Shown: positions 1 through 10,125 of the stretch, in pieces | Numbering within the stretch: the first letter of the stretch is position 1 | How the letters are laid out: each line of letters opens with the position of its first letter | DNA from: Dendrobium chrysotoxum | Lineage: Eukaryota > Streptophyta > Magnoliopsida > Asparagales > Orchidaceae | DNA: 64,000 nt | Reading direction: 5' to 3' | Assembly (NCBI GenBank): GCA_019925795.1 | Contig: CM034312.1 | Span: 84,447,528 to 84,511,527, forward strand | Made by a program: the position numbers and the translations under genes | Notes under the pieces: model-generated | What the model was told of the DNA's origin: nothing | Database searches by the model: none | What the model saw: the letters and a program-made list of their open reading frames with translations, nothing else

Positions 1-3000
1 TTATTCTAGAATATATATATATATAAGATGAGATTAATGTGAGGTAGTATTCTTCTCTTATTCTATTTCTCCATTCCTTTGATGCGACATAATTTAAATG
101 CCTCATTCTCTTTTAATTTGTTCTGATGAATGTATGAATAATGCTTCAATTTTTTTTAAGAGGGGAAATGTTAGAGCATTGAATTTTTGTGATATGTCTA
201 TTGAATGAATGAACAAAAATTTTTAGTATTTGTTCTCGATCTTGAGATGATTTAATATGTGAAGTGTTGAACTGTACATCCCTTGTCAAAATAAATAAGT
301 GAATAACACAATGAGGTTATAATCTTCATGAATATATTATCTCGTTGATAGATTCAAGAGAGAATGCAATTATTCATTTATATTCTTTTAAGAATGTGCA
401 TTGGAAAACCCATTTTGATATGTGTATGTGATATCATTGTATTATGTGCATAATCCCTTCTATGTTTAATCTATTTATACAAGCTCTGTAGCAATCAAGA
501 GGAGAACTACCATCGTTTATTTAAAGGATTTATGTAAGCAAGTGTTTATTATAATTTCGTAGCTTTGACATGCAATAGATTTAAAGCATTTGCTGACCTG
601 ATTATTTTGGCAATTATTGATAGAGATGAGAAACAACATGACTACTTGACTATGTAATTAAATTATCATTAAGTTTTAATTATATGCTTACATGTTAATT
701 CATACCAGCTTCTATATTCATATACATGATATTCTGACACCTCCTTCTCTCTTCGCCTTTTTTGCGAGGTACTGGTGGAATTGATTGAGGTCGAGCTAAG
801 GAGCTTCAATCACCCCGTTTCTTCCAAACGGGGTGCTACGGCCAGAATCACCGTTGATCAGCTCCGGTGATCAGGTAAGTTTTCTTAAAACTTAGAAGAT
901 CATAGGGCTCCTATATTTCCTTGTTGAGCTATTCTCCTTTAGTTCTTGACTCCTGCATTTAGTTGATATGAGCCATTGATGTAGCTTGATTATATTCATG
1001 TGTATGTATAAGGGTTAGAGACATTGATTGCAAACCCATTACAACATTAGTGCATTTAAGGACAATAATTAAGGACGAGTCTTAGAGAACTCAGACAAAC
1101 CCTAGGATTCACACTTATATCCTTTAGGGATCAAACATTAAACTTAGAGAACTTAGTGACACCATACCTTAGGATTAGTATACACTATCAAACTTGACCT
1201 CAATTAAACTTAAATCAGGTGATTAATCATTAAACAACTTAATTGAAATTAATTAAAGTCAAACCCTTAATTAAGCCTCAAAACTTCTTTAAATTCAATT
1301 AACTTGAAATTCAAACCCCTTGAGTTTAGTGACCTTCCCTGCTCTAGGGAAAACTCTCACTAAAGTTTGAATTCTTTAAACCCCTTAATCAAACCCCTTA
1401 AGATTAAGCCTTAATCAAGCCCTCAAAACTTTAAGAAATTTAATAAATCAAATTTAAAACACAGAAACACATATGATACCTCAAATTAATCACAATTGAA
1501 CTTTTAACATAAGAAGATTAAAACTCCTTTGATTTGACATTAAATTTAAGCTTAATTGAATTTTAAATAAAATTGAATATTTAATTAATTTAATTAATTA
1601 AAAATAATTAATGATTCCAAAGAATTCTTAAACACTTGATAATCCCTCCTTAGATCATTCCTTATCTTTGGAGGTGATTTCAAGGAGTTTAGAGTTCATT
1701 TGAACTCAAATCATTAAAACACCTTTAATTAAACAATTAAATAATTTAAATAATTTTCAAATTTTGATAATTTAAAAACCATAACTATTTCAAGAAAATC
1801 TCAAATTGATCAAACTCAAAGTCATTCAACTCAAACAAAAATCTAAAATCTATCAAAACATCAAACCTTCAAAAATCATTTAAAAATCCAGAAAATTTTA
1901 ATCTAACCTTAAATCCAGCAATCAATCAACCTTAATTGAAGTTCATCAAATTTCAAACCTTAAATTAAACCTAATTCATTTAATCATACCGGGTACCACT
2001 GGGTAACCCAGGCCTACGAGGCTATTAAATTAGCCCCAAGGAAGGTGAAATAAACTTCACGGCCTCGGTGAGCAACAAAGGTGGTATCCAACAAACAATC
2101 AAGAATCAATCTTAAAAATTAATTTCAAACCATTAAGACTTAAACTTTAACCAAAAACTTCCCTTGAGCCTTTCAACAAACCAGAACATTAAACAACTTT
2201 AATCAATTGCCCGATACAGGACATATCCAAACCACACAGCCTGCTACACACACCTAGATTGACCTGTTAGGACACAGACTCTAGCTTTAGGTTAGGCCGG
2301 TGTTCCTTTCTATTTTGAGATATTTTAAATTTACACACAAAATGAGAGTGGCATCCTAGGTTAGATGACATAGACATAGGTTCATTTCCCACAGACCTGT
2401 GCACTTTTACTTGTCAGCCTAGGATTAGGTCCCCAGCCCCTTGGCCTACGAGGTCCCCTTGAATGAGGTAACCCATGGTTGCTAATAAGGATCCTCTGGT
2501 CGGCACTCGACTAAGTGGGCTAAGGATACCGACGAACCCGGGACGATGGAAAACCATGGGATCTTGACCGGGGACGTCATACCCACTTGGTAGGTTAGTC
2601 TCTACCCTCACTTCCTGGGCATTCTCTTGATCTGGTGATCGAGAATATAAGCCCCAACTTTCTAATAAAATCAATCATTCAAACTTAAATCTTTTTCCGT
2701 CGAATTCGAGCCCAACACTTAGGATAGTTTGAGGTGTCTCTGAATTATTTCAGAATCTCAAACACCTCCTACTTCTCATCCTTTGACCTCCAGAAAGAAC
2801 TGTTCAAATTTGATCCAATCCCATTTGAAAATTCAAGTCCTTAACCTTCTTTGATATCAATCTTTGAATTCTTAAATAAAATTCGTATCGCTATTTTAAT
2901 CGAGAGTTTTCGTAGGAAATTTTCTGGTTTCCTACGATGTAATTAACTACGAGGGCTTGCGCTCGTAGGAGATTTAGAAACCCAGACCAGATTTTAAAAT

Positions 3001-3421
3001 CAAGTTTTCAAAACCTTCAATTGATTATCTTTGGGAAATTCAAACCTGACGATCATTATCGTCATATTCAAACCATCGATAATGATTGATATCTTCTTTC
3101 TTCGGATAGATATATCAATTACAATCGTAACTTTGATTATGAAATTAATGATCTTTTATCTTGATTATTATAATCAAACAATGGATCAAATATTATTTTG
3201 ATTCTTCGGGATCAAATATTATTTCTCCTTGAGTTTGATTACGATAATTAGATAAATCTAAAGATTTGTAATCTGAACCTATTAGGGAATGATATGTTCA
3301 CCTTTCGAGGTGATATATCATTCATAATAAGTGTTCGATTTCAAATATTCAAATTCCAGAAATTTAACTTTCCCAAAGAAAATTAAACACTTTTCAAAAC
3401 AATATATTTTTTAATCAAACA
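1..3421 (+). repeat. 5' LTR, 3'-terminal 3421 bp
   Basis: Identical by eye to 13263-16683. It ends in the canonical CA just before the PBS. It is AT-rich, with a short GC-richer patch near 790-850 containing the inverted repeat CACCCCGTTT/AAACGGGGTG (812-836). A cluster of short inverted repeats lies between about 2890 and 3340. The 86-codon minus-strand ORF at 2414-2674 exists in both LTR copies and looks fortuitous. The 5' part of this LTR lies left of the window. Confidence 0.9.
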
Positions 3422-3426
3422 AAAAA

Positions 3427-3442
3427 TGGCGACTCCGCTGGG
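3427..3442 (+). other. Primer-binding site, tRNA-Arg type as in Tat/Ogre elements
   Basis: TGGCGACTCCGCTGGG starts six bases after the CA end of the 5' LTR. It begins with TGG, as expected for pairing with a tRNA CCA end. From memory it resembles the tRNA-Arg-type PBS of the Tat/Ogre/Retand lineage. Comparison with plant tRNA 3' ends would settle the identity. Confidence 0.65.
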
Positions 3443-3591
3443 AAAAATCTCTCTCTCCATCTTTAATAGCGGTACGAATTTTGTTGCATCGGTAGTTTTG
3501 ACTACCTTTCTTCCGTTGGTCCCTCTACCCATTTCTTCCTTGGGTGAGTGTGGCCAACTCAATTAAGACATGTGAAAAGAGAGGTGAGTGT

Positions 3592-4965
3592 AGGAAACCT
3601 CCCTCCAAGTTGGGCTTTGACATTTTGCCTCCAAGTTTATTGGTAGAGCAAAAGAGTCAAGCCAAGCTTGTCAAAATCTTTTTGCATATGTTACAAACTC
3701 GCATGCGAATAGATTCCTGCGTGCTAAGTTTCACAATTTACAATAAACCCTCAATCTCAAAACCCAGATTCAAAATTTCTTTAATTCAACTTGGATTTTG
3801 ACATTTCACCCTAAGCTAGTCAGTGTGATGAAAGAGTCAAACCAGGTCTCTAGATTTTCCTTTAACTTTTGTTAACCATTATGTTGAAAATAAAACTCAA
3901 CATTTTTGAGTTTCAAAAGTCAAGAAAAATCTTTCAAATCAACTTCAATCGTCGTTGCTATGTGTCTTCTATAATATTTTGTTGTAGTTGAACACATGCA
4001 ATTCAAATTCAAAATTCTCCAGTCAATTCTGGGCTTTGACATTTCACCCCCTAAATTGCTTGGTGGGGTGCAAAGAGTCAAGTCTTAGGATCTTCAGGCT
4101 AATTTGGCACACCTACACATTTGAACAAAATTCAATGTGTTGAGTTCCAAATTTTGAAGAGGATCCATTCAATTCCAACCTTGAGTTTAAATTCAGATTC
4201 AAATTCAAATTCAAATTCAATTTCAATTCAATTTCAAGCTCGAATTGAATCCAAAATTTAAGTTTAAATTCAACCTCAAAACCAAATTCAATCTTAAGTT
4301 CAAATTCAATTTCAAAATTGAACTTAAATTTGATTCCAAACTTAAATTCAACTTCAGCTTTGATTTCAAGATCAAATTCGAGCTTTGACATTTCGACCCA
4401 AGTCAATTGGTGAAATGAAAAGAGTCAAGCCCGATCCCCGAATCTTTCATATCAATTTTATGCACCTACATGATTGAATGAAACTCAATCTGTTGAGTCA
4501 TAAAATTTGAAGAAAGATTCATTTGACTTGAGCTTCAAGTTCAAATTCAAAATTTGAGAACAAACATAATTTCAACCCGAAATTTGAATTTGATTTCCAA
4601 TTTAAAGTCGATTCAATTTTGATCAGGATTTTGACATTTCGACCCAAGTCAATTGGTGAAATGAAAAGAGTCGAGCTCGATCCCTGAATCTTTCATATCA
4701 ATTTTGTGCACCTACATGATTGAATAAAACTCGATCTGTTGAGTCACAAAATTTGAAGAAAGATCCTGCCAACTTCAACCTTAAGTTCAAATTTAAATCC
4801 AACTTTGATTCAAAATCCAATCTCAACTTTAAGTTCGAATTTGATCGTCACCTCAAATTTTAAATTCAAATTTGAATTCAAGCTTGAGTTTGAACTTTGA
4901 CATTTTGCCCCAAGCTAATTGGTGTAGCGAAAGTGTCGGGTTCAACCCTTAAGTCCTTGTCAATT
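3592..4965 (+). repeat. Leader repeat: six copies of a covarying stem-loop motif
   Basis: A motif of about 65 nt centred on TTTGACATTT...GAGTCAA occurs near 3612, 3786, 4031, 4381, 4622 and 4894, separated by AT-rich spacers. In each copy the outer TTGAC arm faces a GTCAA-like arm. The inner arms differ between copies but still pair: TTTTGC/GCAAAA in copy 1, TTTCA/TGAAA in copy 2, CACCCC/GGGGTG in copy 3, CATTTC/GAAATG in copies 4 and 5, TTTTGC/GCGAAA in copy 6. The array lies between the PBS and the only ORF, where a packaging or translation signal would be expected. Part of the spacer (4180-4380) is low-complexity AAATTC-type sequence. Confidence 0.75.
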
Positions 4966-5110
4966 CTACGAACCACTATTTTGAATTTAAACTCAACATG
5001 ATTGAATTATCAAATTTTGAATAACATTAATCAAGTTTAAAATTAAAATTCAAATTCAAGATTAACTAATTCAAATCACTGTTCATTAATTTCAGGATTT
5101 AAGCACTCAA

Positions 5111-5848
5111 ATGGCTGGGAAACTCATTTTCTCTCTAGATAGAAACTTGATAGTCGAAGGAATCACTTCTGGTAATTTTATCCAGTTTGAAATGCAATTC
5201 CAAGACTTCAAGTTATCAGTCGATGGAGAAGAAATGATTGATCTGTCTGCTGGAATACGAAGGAATATCCCCTTGGTTGAGATTACTTTAGGGTCAGGAG
5301 TTGACTCCCCCATCTCCGAGATGGAGGCTGATGTCACTCCTTTACCCATTGTACCTTCTGCCCAGGTGGATAAGAACCAGAACTCAATAACGATAGAAGA
5401 GCTACCATCTCATCCTGAGATCGGGTCAAGTTCTAGTACCCCTGTCATCAGCAAAGCCAGCAAGAACAAAATGAAGAACTACCTTCGTAGAGTCAGAAAG
5501 AAGGTTGTCAAGGCCAAGAAGACTGCTGAGGCGAAAGCCTCAAAGCATGTCAAGTCCGAGGCTAATCAAAAGTTCGTTGCTCCTTCTACGAACCCCTTTC
5601 CTGGTGGAAATCGTTTCCACCCATCTCCTGTTGCTCAAAGGAGGGAGGTTGTAGAGACGAGAGCACAATCTTCAATACATCTTCTTGACTACTACATGGC
5701 GAGAATCAATCAAGCCAGAACTGAACAAACACCAGCACCAGGCCCTAGGCCCCCAGTTGAAGGTTATGACCCGTCCACTCTACTAGATGATGTTAGGTCA
5801 CGTTTCTATACGTGTCCCACTGCATCAACTAGAGAGGAGGAGGTGTAG
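5111..5848 (+). CDS. Hypothetical 245-residue protein of the giant LTR element
   Basis: This is the only sizeable ORF in the element's internal region, from an ATG at 5111 to a TAG at 5846-5848. I recognise no domain. The N-terminal 80 residues look globular (MAGKLIFSLDRNLIVEG onward). They are followed by a Ser/Thr/Pro-rich linker, a strongly basic stretch at about residues 118-147 (RRVRKKVVKAKK), and a Pro-rich C-terminal third. There is no zinc knuckle, DSG protease motif or RT motif, so it is not an obvious gag-pol remnant. Composition is less AT-rich than the flanks, which supports real coding. It could correspond to the extra ORF1 of Ogre elements or to the N-terminus of a lost gag; both are guesses. 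The basic stretch could bind nucleic acid. Confidence 0.55.
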   Translation: MAGKLIFSLDRNLIVEGITSGNFIQFEMQFQDFKLSVDGEEMIDLSAGIRRNIPLVEITLGSGVDSPISEMEADVTPLPIVPSAQVDKNQNSITIEELPSHPEIGSSSSTPVISKASKNKMKNYLRRVRKKVVKAKKTAEAKASKHVKSEANQKFVAPSTNPFPGGNRFHPSPVAQRREVVETRAQSSIHLLDYYMARINQARTEQTPAPGPRPPVEGYDPSTLLDDVRSRFYTCPTASTREEEV

Positions 5849-6560
5849 AAACCACTCGGGGTGCCACTCTCCTAATTATTAGACCGCTAGTAATAAGAGA
5901 GGGGAAATAATCTAGGATTATATCAGATAGTGATATCGTTAAAATTTAACTTTTAACGGGATCCTATCGAGATAAATCTTTTGATTAAAGTGATGCAGCA
6001 ATTTCTAAGGATAGCGCAGACCCAATAATAGTCTCTCTTTCCGAGGAGATCGTAGGAATCTAATTCCGTACTACTGGGGTCTTGCCACATAGATTTGCAA
6101 TTTCTTTTTAAGGAAAAGCTTTCAATTTCTCAAGTGTACTGATTTCAAACTTTCAAGATAGTTGAGTTATCTTTTTAATGAAAATTGACCTCTATTTTGA
6201 AGTCTTAAGCAGGAGAAAGTTGTAGTTGACTCCAAATGTTTGAATACACCTCCCTCCCACCTCTTTTGTGGGATTGATTCGATTATTGAGTTAAATCGAT
6301 ATCGAACTTAAGTTGATATTTGAAATGAAAATCTTTTTAATTATCTCGCAATTTTCTATCTTAGATAGATATCTCTTGTGTGTTTAAAATCTGTTCAATG
6401 ATTTTCAAAAGTCAAGTCAATATTCATTTTAAAAGACTGGGTCCTACCTTGAGGATTATTCGTCCTTGCATAAGAGAATGAGTTTTCTTCTCTTATACTT
6501 GAGATGTAATCCCGGTATTGAAATAGAGAAGGTGTAGCCTCTTCTTAAATTCAATTGAAT
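5849..6560 (+). other. Non-coding internal region, no feature recognised
   Basis: AT-rich sequence between the ORF and the small hairpin array. I see no long ORF and no motif of a retrotransposon protein. Confidence 0.5.
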
Positions 6561-6566
6561 TCAAAA

Positions 6567-6700
6567 GATGCGCAAAATGCGACAACAATCAAGAAATGCA
6601 CAAAGTGCACTAAAAGTTAAAAGATGCGCAATGGGCGCCACAAGTTAAAAAAACAGTGCAAAATGCACTATAAATTAAAAGATGCGCAATGTGCACCACC
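6567..6700 (+). repeat. Array of five mini-hairpins (TGCGCAA...TGCAC type)
   Basis: Five short units with small inverted repeats are separated by A-rich linkers such as AAAAGTTAAAA. The arms vary: GCGCAAAATGCG, TGCACAAAGTGCA, GCGCAATGGGCGC, GTGCAAAATGCAC and GCGCAATGTGCAC. Arms differ between units but each unit remains partly self-complementary. Confidence 0.6.
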
Positions 6701-7637
6701 AGAAAAAGAATGAGGCTCCCTTTTTCTAAATGTTTTAATCTCAAAAGACCCAGTTACATTTAAATTACTTGACTTTGATAAATCTTGAATCCAGAATTTT
6801 CACTGGACATCGATATTCTATCAAGATACAAAAATCTCTCGTGCTAGAGAATTGAAAAGATCAAATTTCTATATTCAACTTAAACCTCTTTGAAATTGAT
6901 TTTAATTCAAAATATTTAAGGGAGACCCCAGTTTAGTTTCTACGAAACTTGGTCTGGGTCAACAAAACCTAAATCCTCAAACCTTTTCAGGTTAGTTGGA
7001 GTCACTCAAACTTTTCACTGTACTTCTGAATTTGTTCCCGTTTGTCATTCCGACAGGGTCCAAATACTTAGAGGAAGTTTTCTAATAAGAAGATTGAATC
7101 TTCTACTCTTGATTAAAATTTAAATTTGATCCTTGAGAAATGTGTGGAAGTCCTTACGCATAGGCATCCTTTCCTTTAAGGCCTTCTTTATAAAATTACA
7201 CTCTATGCTGGGTCCAAGTTCAATCCCACTGGAGGAGTATTTTATAATACTGGAAATTGTCGTTCAAAATCAAACCACACCCTGTGCTGGGTCCTATATC
7301 ATTCTGATCTAGAAGCGTAGTTTTCTGAGCTGAGACTTGCTGTCTAAAATCAAACTATAGTTGAGCAAAGTGCCCAACTCCAATTCAAGGACCTCAAGGG
7401 CCTCAAATAAAAATCAATACATGCCCAACAAAGTTTCAAAAATTTATAAGTCACATTTGATTCAAGTTACTGGTAAATTGTGTCACTTTAGAACTCCCCA
7501 AGTAGGAGACTTGGTCGTAGTCTTTTGTAGACCGCTTTTAATCCGTTGTAAACTCAATGGAAAGCTTGAGTCAATGTAGACTGGATCGTTCATTTTTAAT
7601 GACGATCTTTGAGAAAATTTTCCTTTGACTGATCAAC

Positions 7638-7686
7638 CCTGAAGAATGCCACCCAATATTTTCAAACGTTGGGGAGGCTCTTCAGG
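7638..7686 (+). repeat. Long imperfect hairpin
   Basis: CCTGAAGA at 7638-7645 pairs with TCTTCAGG at 7679-7686. The inner segments GCC/GGC and CCCAA/TTGGG extend the stem around a loop of about 12 nt. It lies in the non-coding 3' half of the internal region, upstream of the palindromic array. Confidence 0.55.
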
Positions 7687-7993
7687 AAGTACCATGCCAG
7701 ATGAGTGTCAAACTCAAAATTAAAGTCAAAACACTTCAAATTCAAAATCAAATTCAAACAAATCAAAATCGAACCAAACACAATCAAAATTCAAAATTTG
7801 AAATTAAATTCAACATCAATTAAAATCAAATTTCAAATTCAAAATTTTCAAACTCAAAACCAATTCGAATCAAATTCAAAACACATCCCAGATTTAAAAC
7901 CCTTCAAATTCAAATTCGTCAAATCAAGTTTCAAATTCAAACACTTTCAAATTCAATTTCAGAAATCATTCAATTCTCAAGTTCCAAAATTCA

Positions 7994-8432
7994 AATCCGA
8001 TCCCCTATGTGAAGCAAGTTTCCTTCACATATGATCATTCCAGACCTGATCCTCTATATAGAGCAAGTTTCCTCTATATACGATCAATCCAGACCCGATC
8101 CTCTATACAGAGCAAGTTTCCTCTGTATATGATCATTCCAGACTCGATCCCCTATGTGAAGCAAGTTTCCTTCACATATGATCATTCCAGACCTGATCCT
8201 CTATATAGAGCAAGTTTCCTCTATATACGATCAATCCAGACCCGATCCTCTATACAGAGCAAGTTTCCTCTATATATGATCATTCCAGACTCGATCCTCT
8301 ATGTGAAGCAAGTTTCCTTCACATATGATCATTCCTGATCTGATCCTCTGTATAGAGCAAGTTTCCTCTATACAAGATCATCCAGATCTGATCCTCTATG
8401 TAAAGCAAGTTTCCTTTACATACGATCACTCC
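7994..8432 (+). repeat. Palindromic tandem array, about nine 48-nt monomers with covarying stems
   Basis: Nine stem-loops start at 8006, 8055, 8104, 8153, 8202, 8251, 8300, 8349 and 8397, a period of 48-49 nt. Each has the fixed 8-nt loop CAAGTTTC and 9-nt arms. The arms take five sequences: TATGTGAAG/CTTCACATA, TATATAGAG/CTCTATATA, TATACAGAG/CTCTGTATA, TGTATAGAG/CTCTATACA and TATGTAAAG/CTTTACATA. Only one monomer (8251-8276) shows a mismatch. GATC and the spacer TCCAGACC(T)GATCC link the units. Tandem repeats in the hypervariable 3' untranslated region are a known feature of Tat elements; arm covariation is what I see here. Confidence 0.9.
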
Positions 8433-10055
8433 AGACCTGATTCTGTGTGAAGCAATGCTTCCTTCTCACAGAATCCTCCAGTTTTCTTTTCCTTAAGGTC
8501 AGATATGAGTCATCGTGCTTTCTTTCCTTAGGATTAGATCTTCTAGCGGTGGAGCACGCCCTCTGGGGCACCATCCTAGATTTAAAATCCAGATCCAACC
8601 TTCTGTGGGAAGCAATACTTCCTTCCCTCAGGGTCCTCCAATCTTCTTTTCCTTAAGGACAGATGTGAGTCATCGTGCTTTCTCTTCTTAGGATTAGATC
8701 TACTAGTGATGGATAACGTCCTCTGCGGCACCATTCTAGTTTCAAAATTCAAAACTTCAAGCCTAATCTCATACAGGAAATAATACTACCTTCCTATGAG
8801 ATCATCCAGTTTTCTTTTCCTTAAGGTTAGATGTGAGTCATCGTGCTTTCTTTCCTTGGGATTAGATCTACTAGTGATGGATAACGCCCTCTGCGGCACC
8901 ATTCTAGTTTCAAAATTTAAATCTTTAAGTCTGATCTCCTATAGGAAGTAATACTACTTTCCTATACGATCATCCAGTTCTCTTTTCCTTAGAGTAAGTA
9001 TTCTCCTTCTCTTAGGATTAGATCCCCCAGTGATGGAATAAGTCCCCTGTGGCACCGTCCTGGAATCAAATTTCAAAAATCAAACTCTCTTCTCCTCAAG
9101 GTTAGGTTTTTCTCCTTCCTTTAGGATTAGACTCCCCGGTGATGGAATAAGTCCCCTGTGGCACCGTCCTGGAATCAAATTTCAAAAATCAAACTCTCTT
9201 CTCCTCAAGGTTAGGTTTTTCTCCTTCCTTTAGGATTAGACTCCCCAGTGATGGAGTAAGTCCTCTATGGCACCGTCCTGGAATCAATCTCAATCAAGCT
9301 TTCTTTCCTGTAAGGACAGGATTTCTTCCTTTCCTTAGGATTAGATCCACTAGTGGTAGAATACGCCCTTTGTGGCACTACCCTAGTATCAAAATTCAAA
9401 CTTGATCCTCTATAGCTAGGAATTCTTCCTTCCTATACGATCATCTAGACCCTCTTTTCCTTTAGGGGTAGGTTTTCCTCCCTTCCTTTAGGATTAGATC
9501 TACTAGTGGTAGAGTACGCTGTCCCCAGCACTACCCTAGTATCATTTCAAATTCAACTTTCTGAGGTTAGGATTCCCTTTCCCTTAGAATCAAATTCAAA
9601 CTTGATCCTCTATAGTTAGGAATTCTTCCTTTCTATACAATCATCCAGACCTTCTTTTCCTTTAGGGATAGATTCTTCCTTTCCATTAGGACCAGACCCA
9701 CTAGTGGTAGAGTACGCTGCCTCAGCACTACCCTAGTATCATTTCAAATTCAAACTTCTAGGGTTGGGATCTCCTTCCCTTAGATTCATTTCAAACTCAA
9801 CCTTCTAAGGTTAGGATTTTCTTTCCCTTAGAATCAAATTTAGATTCAATCCTTTATAGTTAGGAGTTCTTCCTTCCTTTAAGATTACCCAGGTTCCTCT
9901 ACCCTTAAGGTTAGGATTCTCCTACCCTTAGGATTAGACCCACTAGTGGTAAAATAAGCTTTTCCTAGCACTACCCTAGTATCTATTTAAACCCCGATTC
10001 CCCAGGGATAGACTTTTCATTCCCTTAGGATCAAAACTTCAGACTTGACCATTCT
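8433..10055 (+). repeat. Composite tandem repeat with covarying hairpins, long units
   Basis: Units of roughly 100-300 nt combine three blocks. The first is a hairpin of the GGAAG...CTTCC type, for example GATTCTGTG/CACAGAATC at 8439-8474 and TCTCATA-AGGAA/TTCCT-ATGAGA near 8769. The second is a CCTTAAGGTTAG/CCTTAGGATTAGA block. The third is a hairpin around the CTCTGCGGCAC-type segment, with arms such as CTAGTGATGG/CCATTCTAG, CTAGTGGTAG/CTACCCTAG and CCAGTGATGG/CCGTCCTGG. Two neighbouring units near 9020-9240 are almost identical, so unequal exchange or slippage is recent. Confidence 0.8.
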
Positions 10056-10059
10056 ATTC

Positions 10060-10125
10060 GGTCAACACCAATATGTGCAATAGAACTACATTCTATTACA
10101 CATATTGGGGGTCCATTTGTTGACC
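10060..10125 (+). other. Hairpin enclosing the polypurine tract and proposed 3' LTR start
   Basis: CCAATATGTG (10068-10077) pairs with CACATATTGG (10099-10108), and AATAGAA (10079-10085) pairs with TTCTATT (10091-10097), around the loop CTACA. The outer arms GGTCAAC (10060-10066) and GTTGACC (10119-10125) are also complementary. The G-run 10107-10111 is the best polypurine-tract candidate, and TGTTGACC at 10118 is the best LTR start. Confidence 0.6.

Noticed and set aside
2414..2674. 86-codon minus ORF, repeated identically at 15676-15936
   Set aside because: Duplicated only because it lies in both LTRs; no family resemblance.
4113..4406. 97-codon minus ORF rich in Glu, Phe and Lys/Leu
   Set aside because: Translation of AAATTC-type low-complexity DNA.
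7705..8338. Overlapping plus ORFs of 109 codons each
   Set aside because: One is FKFK-type translation of simple sequence; the other is the palindromic array read in frame because its period is near a multiple of three.
7994..8432. Regularly spaced palindromic repeats resembling a CRISPR array
   Set aside because: The spacers are themselves conserved, the repeats vary, there are no cas genes, and the sequence is inside a plant LTR retrotransposon.
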